A stretch of DNA of 64,000 bases from CBDFGK01 sp965247075 (GCA_965247075.1 CBDFGK010000002.1:496001-560000); one strand, 5' to 3'. Positions 17,859 to 27,028 are shown, counted from the stretch's first letter. The notes: generated from the sequence alone by a model not told the origin. Made by a program: numbers and translations.

Positions 17859-18758
17859 TCAGGGGCGCGGAATCTGCAGTTGCTGCGCCTTGGCTGCAAC
17901 AAACCTTTTTTCTGATAAGCAATACGCTTGCGCCTCGATGCTCAACTGCCAGCCGTCACGTAGCGATTCCAGTCGATAGCGGTTGTAGGCCGCGACTTCA
18001 GCGCCGTGCAGTCCCATGGCAGAGGCAGAGGGGACGGCAATAACCGCTATGTCTCCCTGCGGTCGCTGCAGTGTATGCAGGTGCGCCCGGTGGCCGTGTC
18101 CATGTAATACCAACTCGGCCCCATGTGTACCCAGTACTGACCGCAGGCTGCCGGCGTCGGTCAAGCGCTTGCGCCATTTCTCCTTGCCGGGCAGCGGGCA
18201 ATGATGCAAATACACCACCCGAAACAGTCCGTCGGCGGCGGTTTGTTTGAGCAGCCGAGGCAGCCTCTCCAACTGTGCTTGCCCCAGGCTCCCCGAGGCC
18301 ATCAGCGGCGGGGTCGGACAGGCTGTCGATAAACCGATAAAGGCGATATCGCCGCGCACACGCAGGCTGGGAAAACCACTGCGCTCATCGTCGGATGCCA
18401 TGTACTTCTGCCACAGGGCGAAGGTCTGGCTCCGGTCTTCCTTCACGTAGGCGTCGTGATTGCCGGGCACCAGCGCTACCTGCCGAGGTTCACCCAATTG
18501 TTCCAGCCAGGCCAGCGCCTGTTGAAACTCAATGGGTAATCCGATGTGGGTGAGGTCGCCGGTGACCAGTAGCTGATCCAGGGTGAGGCCTTGCAGGTCG
18601 CTTTGCAGGGCATCGAGAACCTCACGGCGGTGCTGATATCGGCGCTTGCGTCGCCAGGATAGATAGCCGAGCAGGCGCTTGTTGAGCAGGTCGCCGAGCC
18701 TGACAGTCTCCAGTGAACTGAGATGCGGATCAGAAATTTGTGCGAAACACTGTGGCAT
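17859..18758 (-). CDS. Calcineurin-like metallophosphoesterase
   Basis: This 299-residue protein carries the metal-binding motifs of the calcineurin-like family in order: SDPHLS at the N-terminus, VTGDLTH near residue 67, PGNHD near 100, YLHHCPLPG near 185 and LHGHGHRAHLH near 215. These bind the dinuclear centre for phosphomonoester or diester cleavage. It is similar to the Icc/CpdA branch. It lies 25 bases downstream of murA and is the last gene of the acpR-spt-murA run, convergent with the nucleotidyltransferase. The substrate is unknown; a lipid phosphate is possible from context. Confidence 0.8.
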   Translation of the reverse strand: MPQCFAQISDPHLSSLETVRLGDLLNKRLLGYLSWRRKRRYQHRREVLDALQSDLQGLTLDQLLVTGDLTHIGLPIEFQQALAWLEQLGEPRQVALVPGNHDAYVKEDRSQTFALWQKYMASDDERSGFPSLRVRGDIAFIGLSTACPTPPLMASGSLGQAQLERLPRLLKQTAADGLFRVVYLHHCPLPGKEKWRKRLTDAGSLRSVLGTHGAELVLHGHGHRAHLHTLQRPQGDIAVIAVPSASAMGLHGAEVAAYNRYRLESLRDGWQLSIEAQAYCLSEKRFVAAKAQQLQIPRP

Positions 18759-18783
18759 GGCGTTCTGACTCTCAGCCAGTCAA

Positions 18784-20034
18784 TCAGACGCGGCGAATAA
18801 CCGCGCCCAGCCCAGCCAGTTTTTCATCAATATTGGCATAACCACGGTCCAGGTGGTAGACCCGGTCGATGGTGGTTTCTCCCTCGGCCGCCATGGCGGC
18901 AATAACCAGTGACGCGGAGGCGCGCAAATCAGTGGCCATCACCTGGGCTCCCTGTAAGCTCTCACGACCGCGCACAATGGCGGTGTGTCCCTGCAGTTCA
19001 ATATCTGCCCCCATGCGTTGTAACTCGGCCACATGCATAAAACGATTTTCGAAAATATTTTCCACCACCGTAGCAGTGCCCTCCGCCAGGGCGTTCAGGG
19101 CCATAAACTGGGCCTGCATATCAGTGGGAAATGCCGGGTAGGGTGCCGTGTTGACATTCACCGCCAGTGGGCGTTTGCCCTGTGAGTCGAGAGCTATCCA
19201 GTCCTCGCCCCAACTCAGTGCGACGCCGGTGGCTGCCAGCTTGCTGAGTATGTGCTGCAGAAAGTCCGGCCGGGAATTAACGACCCTGACACTGCCCCGC
19301 GTGGCTGCTGCGGCGACCAGAAAAGTGCCGGTTTCGATGCGGTCCGGGGGCACCGTGTGGGCCGCTCCATGTAGTTCGGTTACGCCTTCAATGGTGATAA
19401 CGCTACTGCCGGCTCCTGAAATTCGCCCTCCCATAGCCGTTAGCAGCTTGGCCAGGTCCTCAATCTCAGGTTCCCTGGCGGCGTTTTCCAGCACCGTGGT
19501 GCCAGCGGCGAGAGCGGCCGCCATCATCAAGTTTTCTGTGGCGGTGACCGAGGGGATGTCAAACACGAAATGTGCGCCGCGCAAGCGCTGCGCTTTGGCC
19601 TGGATGTAACCGGCGTCAATATTAATTTCAGCACCCATGGCCGCCAGCCCGGCGATATGCTCATTGACCGGCCTGGAACCTATGGCACATCCTCCCGGCA
19701 GTGAGACATCAGCTTCGCCAAACCTCGCCAGCAATGGGCCCAGCAATAAAATTGCGCCGCGCATGGTCTTGACTAGGTCATAGGGCGCGCGTACCGAGTG
19801 TACCTGGGAACTATCAATGCTCAATTTGGAATCGCTGCGCTGCACCTTGCAACCGAGCAATTCCAATAACTGCAATGCTGTACCGATGTCGCGCACGTCG
19901 GGGGTATTGGAAATTTCCAGTGGCTCCGCTGATAACAGGCTGGCGGCAATAACAGGCAGGGCGGCGTTTTTGGCGCCCGCTGCTGCTACTTCACCGCGCA
20001 GGGGGCCGTTGCCCGTGATAAGTAATTTTTCCAT
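18784..20034 (-). CDS. murA: UDP-N-acetylglucosamine 1-carboxyvinyltransferase MurA
   Basis: MurA catalyses the first committed step of peptidoglycan synthesis, transferring enolpyruvate to UDP-GlcNAc. The 416-residue protein has GAKNAALP near residue 20 and the catalytic cysteine in PGGCAIGSRPVNEH (Cys116), the fosfomycin target. Its ATG overlaps the spt stop by one base (TAATG), implying translational coupling to sphingolipid synthesis. In relatives murA lies between ibaG and hisG; that site (5279-5288) is empty here, so this is probably the only housekeeping copy, displaced into the lipid cluster. Confidence 0.95.
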   Translation of the reverse strand: MEKLLITGNGPLRGEVAAAGAKNAALPVIAASLLSAEPLEISNTPDVRDIGTALQLLELLGCKVQRSDSKLSIDSSQVHSVRAPYDLVKTMRGAILLLGPLLARFGEADVSLPGGCAIGSRPVNEHIAGLAAMGAEINIDAGYIQAKAQRLRGAHFVFDIPSVTATENLMMAAALAAGTTVLENAAREPEIEDLAKLLTAMGGRISGAGSSVITIEGVTELHGAAHTVPPDRIETGTFLVAAAATRGSVRVVNSRPDFLQHILSKLAATGVALSWGEDWIALDSQGKRPLAVNVNTAPYPAFPTDMQAQFMALNALAEGTATVVENIFENRFMHVAELQRMGADIELQGHTAIVRGRESLQGAQVMATDLRASASLVIAAMAAEGETTIDRVYHLDRGYANIDEKLAGLGAVIRRV

Positions 20035-21236
20035 TACAACGTTTTACCTGGCTTGAGCGTGCCTTGTTCAATCAGAGTGCTGTAGGCGGCAATAATGGTG
20101 TCAATTTGCTCCGTGCTGTGTGCGGCACTGACACTGTTGCGCAGCAGAAAATTGCTGGAGGGGGAGGCGGGCGGTATCACCAGATTCACGTAGACGCCGC
20201 TTTCTATCAGGCCCTTCCAGCAGTCTATGGCCTGCGAGCGATCTTCGAAATCTACGGCTATCACCGGGCTGGCGGTGGGTCCAAGTTTGAGTCCCAGGGT
20301 ACTGAGGCCGTCATAAAGTCGATTGGCGTTGTCCCACAGCCGCGCCTGTAACTGCGGTTCTTCAACGATGATCTGTAATGCCTTGCGGGTTGAGGCGACT
20401 ACTGAAGGGGAGGAGGAGGCGGTAAAAATATAGGAGCGAATACAGAAGCGAATAGCTTCCAACTCGGCGTGCCTGCTCACGCAATAGCCGCCGATAGAGC
20501 CGAGGCTTTTACTAAAGGTGCCCGCCGTAAAATCGACATCTGCTTCCACACCGGCGGCCTGGGCGGCACCGCGCCCGGAAGCACCCATGACGCCCAGTGA
20601 GTGTGCTTCGTCTATCAGCAGGTAGCCGCCATACTCTCTCTTTATTGCGGCGATCTCCTGCAGGGGGGCAACATCGCCCAGCATGGAGTAAATTCCCTCC
20701 GCAATAATCAGGGTTTGACCGGCGCGATTACCGAGTCTGTGAATGCGCTTGGCAAGGTCGTCCGGATTGCTGTGCTTGAAGCGAATAACATCTGCACCGC
20801 TCAGTTGCACACCGGCGTAGATGCTGGCGTGACTGTCTCCATCGAGCAGGATGACATCGCCTGGACCGGCCAGTGTGGCACACATTCCCATGGTGGCGGA
20901 GTAGCCTGTGGAAAAGCAGATGGCATGCTCAACGCCGTAAAAATCAGCGATTTCCTGTTCCAGTGCCTGGTGCTCTGAGAAACTGCCATTGGCCAGCCTG
21001 GAGCCGGTGGTGCCGGTGCCCCATGTTGCCACCGCCTCCGCTGCGGCATCAATGCAGCGCTGGTCGTAGGACAGGCCCAGATAATTGTTGGTGCCGGCGA
21101 GAATGACTTTGCGGCCCTCTACGATGCCCTCCGTAGCCGATAGAATCTGTTCGGTGACAGCGCCGAAGGGGCTGACATCACACTCTGCGAGTTCGGCCTG
21201 GAAGGCGGCCATTTCCTTAAATTTATCAAACAGCAT
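20034..21236 (-). CDS. spt: Serine palmitoyltransferase (alpha-oxoamine synthase)
   Basis: This 400-residue PLP enzyme condenses serine with an acyl thioester to give a 3-keto long-chain base. Motifs are GTGTTGSRLANGSF near residue 73, DGDSHASIYAG with the ring-stacking His136, LLIDEAHSLGVMG with Asp210 and His212, and GTFSKSLGSIGG with the PLP-binding Lys243. KBL, AONS and ALAS have the same fold, but the ACP gene ending 3 bases upstream and the aasR, cerR and bcerS homologues support serine palmitoyltransferase. The gene starts at an ATG at 21236. Confidence 0.85.
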   Translation of the reverse strand: MLFDKFKEMAAFQAELAECDVSPFGAVTEQILSATEGIVEGRKVILAGTNNYLGLSYDQRCIDAAAEAVATWGTGTTGSRLANGSFSEHQALEQEIADFYGVEHAICFSTGYSATMGMCATLAGPGDVILLDGDSHASIYAGVQLSGADVIRFKHSNPDDLAKRIHRLGNRAGQTLIIAEGIYSMLGDVAPLQEIAAIKREYGGYLLIDEAHSLGVMGASGRGAAQAAGVEADVDFTAGTFSKSLGSIGGYCVSRHAELEAIRFCIRSYIFTASSSPSVVASTRKALQIIVEEPQLQARLWDNANRLYDGLSTLGLKLGPTASPVIAVDFEDRSQAIDCWKGLIESGVYVNLVIPPASPSSNFLLRNSVSAAHSTEQIDTIIAAYSTLIEQGTLKPGKTL

Positions 21237-21239
21237 GGC

Positions 21240-21485
21240 TTAACCGGGGGCAATTTCCTGTACTTTTTTGGCGAGTTCACCAATCGTATTGACGTCGGGG
21301 AGAATATTCAGTGGTATTGATATATCAAAGTGATCTTCAATCATCTCGATAAGCTCCATGACCTCCAGCGAACTGAGGCCAATGTCGGCCACCAGGTCGG
21401 TGGTTTCAGACAACTGCCGGCCTTTTTTGTCCAACTGCTCCAGTGCCGTGTACATGAAAGTGAGGTATTGCCGGTAATCTGCCAT
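21240..21485 (-). CDS. acpR: Acyl carrier protein, AcpR-like
   Basis: This is an 81-residue carrier protein (MADYRQYLTFMYTALEQ...). The phosphopantetheine site lies in DIGLSSLEVMELIEMIED, with Ser39 in the DSL-equivalent position, followed by acidic helix II typical of ACPs. The start is set at an ATG at 21485 with AAGGG 9 bases upstream; a longer frame runs upstream but overlaps the divergent ELM1 gene. It precedes spt by 3 bases, as in Caulobacter and Sphingomonas, where the serine palmitoyltransferase uses an acyl-ACP. Confidence 0.88.
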   Translation of the reverse strand: MADYRQYLTFMYTALEQLDKKGRQLSETTDLVADIGLSSLEVMELIEMIEDHFDISIPLNILPDVNTIGELAKKVQEIAPG

Positions 21486-21560
21486 GTCATTATACCCTTG
21501 CGCCACCGCAGGCAAGTCGCTAGATTTCAAAGCCGGAACTATACCCACGGAATAATTGCA

Positions 21561-22661
21561 ATGCCAGTAATTTGGACTGTAGAGGCTTATCGGGCGGGCG
21601 AGCGGAGGCAGGTACAGGCACTCGTCGACGCGCTCGGTTGGCCCAATGAAAGCAAACGCGTGAGCTATCGCCTGCCGGCGTTTATGCCGCATATGCTGGG
21701 TCTTAGCACGCTGCATGGCATAACTCCCCGGGCGCGGCAGTTGTTGCAGCCACCCTGGCCGGACCTGGTAATAAGCTCGGGTGTGCGCAATGAACCGGTC
21801 TGCCGCTGGATTCGCAGGCAATCCGGGGGGCGTACCCGCTATGTGCATGTTGGCAAACCCTGGGCTGCCCCTGAGTCCTTTGATGCCGTGATAACCACGC
21901 CGCAATACCGCATTGCGGACCGGCATAACGTCGTGCAGAACACCTTGACCTTACACAGTGTTACCCGCCGGCAACTCGAAGATGCTGCCGTCGGCTGGCG
22001 CGAGCGGTATTCAGAGTTGCCAAAGCCACACATAGCGGTGGTAGTGGGTGGTGACAGCGGGCCATTCACCTTCGGTGTGAAGGCGGCCAGGCGGCTGGCC
22101 AGGGAGGTGTCGGTACTGGCCAGAGAGAACGGAGGGTCGGTGCTGGTGACCACCAGCTCCAGGACGTGCCCGGCGGCGGCTGACACCCTGCGCGACGCAA
22201 TAGAGGTTCCCAATTATTTCTATACATGGCAGCCCAATGATGAAAACAATCCCTATTTTGGAATACTGGCTTGCGCCGATCAGTGTGTGGTGACCGCCGA
22301 TAGCATCGCCATGCTATCCGAGGCCTGCGCGACCGGCAAGCCGGTTGCTATGTTTGACCTGGGCGGAATGCGTTCCGAGGTTGCCTTGCCCAGGGATTTT
22401 CGCCTGGGCGGGAGTATCTACCGGTTTATGTTGCGCTGGTGCCGGCGGTCGCTCACCAGGGACATTACCCTGGTACATGGCAAGTTATTGGCGGCCGGGG
22501 CGGTGTCCTGGCTGGGTGATTTGCCTTGCGCCACGGCGGCGCAATCCAAGCCCGGTCGGGCCAATGCGGATATGGAAAGGGCGGTAAGGGCTGTGAAAAA
22601 TCTATTTGGCGAGCTCGGCGTGACCGATGCTGTCGAGCAGGACCGCCCGGCCATCGACTAA
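21561..22661 (+). CDS. Mitochondrial fission ELM1 family protein
   Basis: This 366-residue protein (MPVIWTVEAYRAGERRQ...) belongs to the ELM1-like family, which resembles GT-B glycosyltransferases. VVVGGDSGPFTFG near residue 160, VTTSSRTCPAAADTL near 195 and CVVTADSIAMLSEACATGKPV near 250 are the conserved blocks. The family function in bacteria is not established. It is divergent from acpR across 75 bases, which must hold both promoters, and its 3' end overlaps the convergent ABC exporter by 60 bases. A role in glycosylating or exporting the lipid product is speculative. Confidence 0.75.
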   Translation: MPVIWTVEAYRAGERRQVQALVDALGWPNESKRVSYRLPAFMPHMLGLSTLHGITPRARQLLQPPWPDLVISSGVRNEPVCRWIRRQSGGRTRYVHVGKPWAAPESFDAVITTPQYRIADRHNVVQNTLTLHSVTRRQLEDAAVGWRERYSELPKPHIAVVVGGDSGPFTFGVKAARRLAREVSVLARENGGSVLVTTSSRTCPAAADTLRDAIEVPNYFYTWQPNDENNPYFGILACADQCVVTADSIAMLSEACATGKPVAMFDLGGMRSEVALPRDFRLGGSIYRFMLRWCRRSLTRDITLVHGKLLAAGAVSWLGDLPCATAAQSKPGRANADMERAVRAVKNLFGELGVTDAVEQDRPAID

Positions 22662-24344
22662 CCGGTAGATCCGGTCGGTGGCTTGCACCATGGCCCGGTT
22701 GTGCGAGATCGCCAGTATGGTCAGCTGTCCCTTCAGGCTTTCCATGGTTCGCCTGATCGCCTCTTCACTCTCAGGATCCAGCGCGCTGGTAGCCTCATCC
22801 AGAATGAGTAAGCGTGGCTGGTTGATAAGTGCCCTGGCAATAACGATGCGCTGACGTTGCCCGCCGGATAGTTTGCCGCCCCGTTCGCCGACAATGGTCT
22901 CCATACGCTCCGGCATAAGCTCTATAAATTCCCAGGCACCGGCTGCCCGTAAGGCGAGTTTGGCGTCACTCTCGGTCAGTTGGGGATCGCCCAGAGTGAC
23001 GTTGTGTAAAATGCTGTCGTGTAACAACACGGTATCCTGGGGTACGTAGCCGATCATGGCGCGCCAGGTCTTGATGTCCACTTCCTGCAGTGGCACACCA
23101 TCGAGCAATATGGCGCCGCTGTGCGGGCGCAACAGGCCAATGGTCAGATCTATCATAGTGGTTTTGCCGGCACCCGAAGGGCCGATCAGTGTTGTTAGGG
23201 ACCCCGCTTCGAGCTGCAGATTGAGCTCTTCGAAGACCTTGTGACGGTCGTAATTAAAACCGACATCGCTGAACTCAATGCTCTTGTCAAGGCTGGGAGT
23301 TGCTCCGCCATTGAGTTTTTCTGCGGCCGCGGTCGCCTCGTTGATGGAATCCATCATGGCCCAGTAGGCGCTCTCGCCCTGAGCCAGCTTCTGGTATTGT
23401 TTTTGCACCTTGCCAAGAAAAGCGAAAGCGCGGCCCAGGCCGACCACCAGCACCATGACGGTTGGCAAGTCCATGGCGAACACGTCCAGTGCCAGGTAAA
23501 TCCCCAGGCAGATAAGCAGGGTAAACATCAGCTCCTGGGCGCTATCCAATACGGCGCCACTGAGCACCTGGCGCCGCAGGGCCTTGTTAAGCCGGCTGGT
23601 ATCGTGCGCCAACACGGTATCGGCCAGGTGTTCCCTGGCCATGGCCTTAAGCGGTTTGACTGACTGCAGGGTATCGGTGAGATTTGCCATCAGGGACGTC
23701 AGCAAACTGGTTTGCTTTCTGCCTGCTTTGCGAGTGATGCGTACCAGAAAATGAGAGAGACCGATAACGACTACCCCCGCACCGATGGCCACCAGAGATG
23801 CCTGCCAGGACAGTGCGAAGGCGACAGCGCCGTAAATGATCGCCTGAATCAGGTAGGTGATGGCGGTAGCGCCATGCACAAAGGAGGCGGAGGAGCGCTG
23901 GGCTTCGGTGGCCAGCGAGTTGGTGAGTTTGCCTATCGGCTGGTGCAGGAAATATTCCCACTTGCTGCGCAGCACGGCGCGCAGCATAGTCAGACGTAAA
24001 TCAGTGCCAACCTGTGCGGCCGTGTAGCCCACCTGGCGCTGGGCCAGTAGCAGGAAGATGCTTTTGAAGGCGACCCCTATGGCGATGATCCCCAGCATGT
24101 TGCCCAGGGTTGCGGCTATGCCGGCGCTATCGAGCAAGTCCAGCACGATGCGCTCAAATTCACTTTGAGTGCCGGCGGGCATGCCCGGTAGTGCTTGCGC
24201 AGTGTCGGCGCCGACCGCAATGTTAATCAGTGGCAGCAGTGCCGATAAACCGATTCCCTCAGCAATACCGGAGAGCAGCAGTGCCAGCAGCATGAGTAGG
24301 GTCTGCACTCTGTAGGCGCGGAAGAAGCTGGCCATCAGCCGCAT
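22602..24344 (-). CDS. ABC exporter, MsbA-like fused permease-ATPase
   Basis: This 580-residue half-transporter has six predicted membrane segments in the first about 320 residues and an ATPase domain with GPSGAGKTT (Walker A near residue 394), LSGGQRQR (signature near 494) and LLILDEATSALD (Walker B near 514). Such exporters dimerise and flip lipids or export peptides. It lies between the sphingolipid genes and lptG/lptF, so a lipid flippase is likely, but MsbA itself cannot be claimed without comparison. Upstream of its start is an 87-base gap to lptG with G runs. Confidence 0.85.
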   Translation of the reverse strand: MRLMASFFRAYRVQTLLMLLALLLSGIAEGIGLSALLPLINIAVGADTAQALPGMPAGTQSEFERIVLDLLDSAGIAATLGNMLGIIAIGVAFKSIFLLLAQRQVGYTAAQVGTDLRLTMLRAVLRSKWEYFLHQPIGKLTNSLATEAQRSSASFVHGATAITYLIQAIIYGAVAFALSWQASLVAIGAGVVVIGLSHFLVRITRKAGRKQTSLLTSLMANLTDTLQSVKPLKAMAREHLADTVLAHDTSRLNKALRRQVLSGAVLDSAQELMFTLLICLGIYLALDVFAMDLPTVMVLVVGLGRAFAFLGKVQKQYQKLAQGESAYWAMMDSINEATAAAEKLNGGATPSLDKSIEFSDVGFNYDRHKVFEELNLQLEAGSLTTLIGPSGAGKTTMIDLTIGLLRPHSGAILLDGVPLQEVDIKTWRAMIGYVPQDTVLLHDSILHNVTLGDPQLTESDAKLALRAAGAWEFIELMPERMETIVGERGGKLSGGQRQRIVIARALINQPRLLILDEATSALDPESEEAIRRTMESLKGQLTILAISHNRAMVQATDRIYRLVDGRAVLLDSIGHAELAK

Positions 24345-24431
24345 GGTGGAGATTCTCTAAAGGGGGGGTGTGGGGGAACAGCCAGTATGACCAGCCGCGC
24401 CGGCAATCACAATCGACAGGGAGTAGCATTA

Positions 24432-25505
24432 TTACCACCGCATGCGCCGCACCATAAGCACTGCGCAGGCCAATATAATGCCGCCGGGACTAATGGCAAC
24501 CAGAGCTACACTCAGATCAAGCAACTGACCCAGGGCAAAGATGATTTGTGCGCCCAGGTAGAACAAAATACCAATCAGGGCACCGATACCCACATTAGTA
24601 CCAAAATTTCGTTCGCGCCTGGAACCCAGGCTGGCGCTGATTGGCGTGGCTAGCAAGACCATGGCTGCCACCGTCAGCGGCATCGCCAGTTTTTGCCAGA
24701 ATGCGCTCAGGTAGCGGTTGGCCGATTGGCCATTGCGATCCAGATACTGACTGTAGCTGTATAACACCGACAAGGTCATACTGTCGCTGGACAGGGTGAG
24801 TGTGGGCAATTCTTGCGGTGCCCATAAATCGGCAATTTCCAGTCCTGGCAGTCCGCTGGTTATCAGCTCTCCATCGGCCAGCTCCTTTTTACGAACCTGC
24901 TTGAACAACCAGCGTCGGTCGGGGTAAACCTCCGCCGTTTGCGCATGCAGAGCCAATAACAGATCGCCCTGTTGATTGAATTCGTACAGGGAAATATCGC
25001 CGGGAATGCCGCCATCGCGCATTTCTCCCAGGTGTATATAACGCCGCCCGTGCCTGGACCAGACGCCGCCATCGGGAATGCGCACGTCATTGCGGAAACG
25101 CAGGGCTTGACGCTGTTGCTCGGCGTACCGGTGGAGGGGGGCTGTTACGAATTCCATGCCCAGCCAGAGCAGTCCCATCAACAGTGCGGTAGGTATGGCC
25201 ACGGCTAGCAGGATTTTCCGTAGCGATATGCCGGAACAGCTGATAATAGTCAGTTCGTTACATTTATCCAGGTTGGCCAGTGCCACAATAGTGCCTAGCA
25301 GGGCAATAACCGGTGCCAGTGATATCAGTCGCTGGGGCAGGATCAGCAAACTGTACTGTGCCACCGCCAGGGCATCGTAGTCGAAGCGGGTGTGTTCCAG
25401 CTCCCCAATAAAGCCGATCAATCCAAACACGGTGGCTAATACCAGCAATACCAGCATCCAGCCACGCACCAGGTTGCCGGCAATATAGCGCTGTAAAATA
25501 CTCAA
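24432..25505 (-). CDS. lptG: LPS export permease LptG
   Basis: This is an inner-membrane permease partner of LptF in the LptB2FG transporter. About 357 residues: membrane segments at the N-terminus (residues about 12-32, 58-80, 95-120), a periplasmic jellyroll domain in the middle and three C-terminal segments. The coupling-helix region NLDKCNELTIISCSGIS is clear. The start is a TTG at 25505 overlapping the lptF TGA as TTGA, giving MSILQRYIAGNLV, in line with LptG N-termini; the frame runs on to 25577 but inside lptF. Confidence 0.92.
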   Translation of the reverse strand: MSILQRYIAGNLVRGWMLVLLVLATVFGLIGFIGELEHTRFDYDALAVAQYSLLILPQRLISLAPVIALLGTIVALANLDKCNELTIISCSGISLRKILLAVAIPTALLMGLLWLGMEFVTAPLHRYAEQQRQALRFRNDVRIPDGGVWSRHGRRYIHLGEMRDGGIPGDISLYEFNQQGDLLLALHAQTAEVYPDRRWLFKQVRKKELADGELITSGLPGLEIADLWAPQELPTLTLSSDSMTLSVLYSYSQYLDRNGQSANRYLSAFWQKLAMPLTVAAMVLLATPISASLGSRRERNFGTNVGIGALIGILFYLGAQIIFALGQLLDLSVALVAISPGGIILACAVLMVRRMRW

Positions 25506-26572
25506 GAGCGGCGCCTTGGCCGAGGTGGATTCACCAGCAATAACAGCAGCAGCGCCATGATGGCATAGGCCATCCACAACCCTGGAAATGCCGCCAGTCG
25601 CTCCTGCTCAATCCAGGTGCGCATGACACTGGTCATACTGAACAGGGCAACATAGACCGCCAGGGCAATGAAAAAGCTTCTGAAGCGCGGTTCGCGCGGT
25701 GCGCTGCGGCCCAGCGGCACGGCGATTAATGCCAGCAATACCGTGGCAAGTGGTGTGGTTAAGCGCCACTGAAACTCCGCCGTGTCTTTGGGTTGGGTGG
25801 ATAGCGACAGGTTTTCGGTTGTTTCGGCCTTGCGCCGATAGCGCTCCTGCGCCTCCTCGTTGGCCAGATGCACGGTCATTCGCTTGAATTGCACAGTTAT
25901 ATCCCTGTGCCGGCGATTGTCCAGCAGGTAGTTGCGGCCGTGGTAAAATTCTGCGGTCAGCGCCTGGCCTGGATTGAGCACTGGCAGCGACGCAGATTCG
26001 GCGATGATAATCTCCGAGAGGCTGCCCTGACGGTGATTTTTCTGCAAAAACACCCTTTTGTGTAAGCCTTGCTCGAGATCCAGGCCCTCGGCAATGAAGG
26101 TGTAATCGCTACCCTCTATAGTTACAAATTCACCGCTGACCATTTTTTTCAGATCAAATTCCGCCAGGGCCTGGGCTTCCAGTCGATAGCTTTCCCGGTA
26201 GGCCCAGGGCCGCCCCTCTATCGATATGACACCGGTGATGACAGCTATCAACAGGGACAGCTTTAGCACCGATTCCAATATGCGTGCCCGGCTCACGCCG
26301 GCGGCATACAAGGCATTTATTTCCGCATCCCGGTAGAGTCTGCCAATGGCGGCCAGTACCGAAAAGAACAGTGCCGAGGGCAGCAGTATTTCCAGTGTGA
26401 TCAGCGTGTTAAGCGCGATCAGTTTAAAGGCTGTGAGCATGTCCAACTGGCCCTGGGCGGCCAGCTCCAGTTGCCTAGCGGCGGAGTAGCCCACGAAAAT
26501 CAGGATCAACAGGCCCAGGCCAGTGCAAAATGGCCGGGCAATTTCCCAACTGATGTAACGGTCTATGATCAA
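25502..26572 (-). CDS. lptF: LPS export permease LptF
   Basis: This 356-residue permease (MIIDRYISWEIARPF...) has three N-terminal and three C-terminal membrane segments flanking a periplasmic jellyroll. The coupling-helix motif RLYRDAEINALYAAGVSRARI is typical. In an ungapped comparison with E. coli LptF from memory, the residue matching Arg212, whose substitution bypasses LptC, is Asn214 (context HGRNYLL), although an Arg lies one position before it. The gene begins the lptF-lptG pair. Its usual divergent neighbour pepA is absent; an island starts upstream. Confidence 0.93.
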   Translation of the reverse strand: MIIDRYISWEIARPFCTGLGLLILIFVGYSAARQLELAAQGQLDMLTAFKLIALNTLITLEILLPSALFFSVLAAIGRLYRDAEINALYAAGVSRARILESVLKLSLLIAVITGVISIEGRPWAYRESYRLEAQALAEFDLKKMVSGEFVTIEGSDYTFIAEGLDLEQGLHKRVFLQKNHRQGSLSEIIIAESASLPVLNPGQALTAEFYHGRNYLLDNRRHRDITVQFKRMTVHLANEEAQERYRRKAETTENLSLSTQPKDTAEFQWRLTTPLATVLLALIAVPLGRSAPREPRFRSFFIALAVYVALFSMTSVMRTWIEQERLAAFPGLWMAYAIMALLLLLLVNPPRPRRRS

Positions 26573-26652
26573 GACAGGCAGGCTCCGAGTATTCGGCTGT
26601 CATTGTACCCCAGCGCTGTGTAGTGGCTCAGTTTGAATTTTATTGCAAAGCA

Positions 26653-27019
26653 CTAATTACGTTTGAGTTGATCCCGAATCGGGAATAAATCGAATCCCGC
26701 CCAACAACTATTTCTTAGGTCGGCCCCATAGTGTTTGATCCCTGCATGAATCACTTTTATACCCTTCGAACTTAAGTGCTCTACCGCTGGCTTCATATCG
26801 GAATCTTGGGTTTCCGAGCCAAGCAGAAGACTCGGATGCCCACTGTACGATTGACTGTGTTGGTAATCCATCTTTTATATTGTCCGTCAATGTTTGACCA
26901 AGATTGAACCAATCAAGTTGAAGTCTGTGTGAGTGTGGCTCCGCGTTTAACGCCTTTGCGTCCTCTTGTTGCAGTGTCAATTGAAGATTCCAGTAGTCTA
27001 CAAATACTATTGTTTTCAT
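26653..27019 (-). pseudogene. Degraded NYN (PIN-like nuclease) domain gene
   Basis: The N-terminal frame (26708-27019) begins MKTIVFVDYWNLQLTLQQED, the Asp-containing start of NYN-domain RNases, and continues to about residue 60. The matching C-terminal part, with DSDMKPAVEHLSSKGIKVI, lies in a different frame (26653-26871). The whole is about 120 residues against some 180 or more in the family, so the gene has a frameshift and probably an internal deletion. It adjoins insertion-sequence debris. Function is lost in all likelihood. Confidence 0.6.
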
Positions 27020-27028
27020 TGTTGTGGC

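Noticed and set aside
22602..24344. Naming the ABC exporter MsbA
   Set aside because: Motifs are shared by many type I exporters and its location among sphingolipid genes leaves the substrate open.
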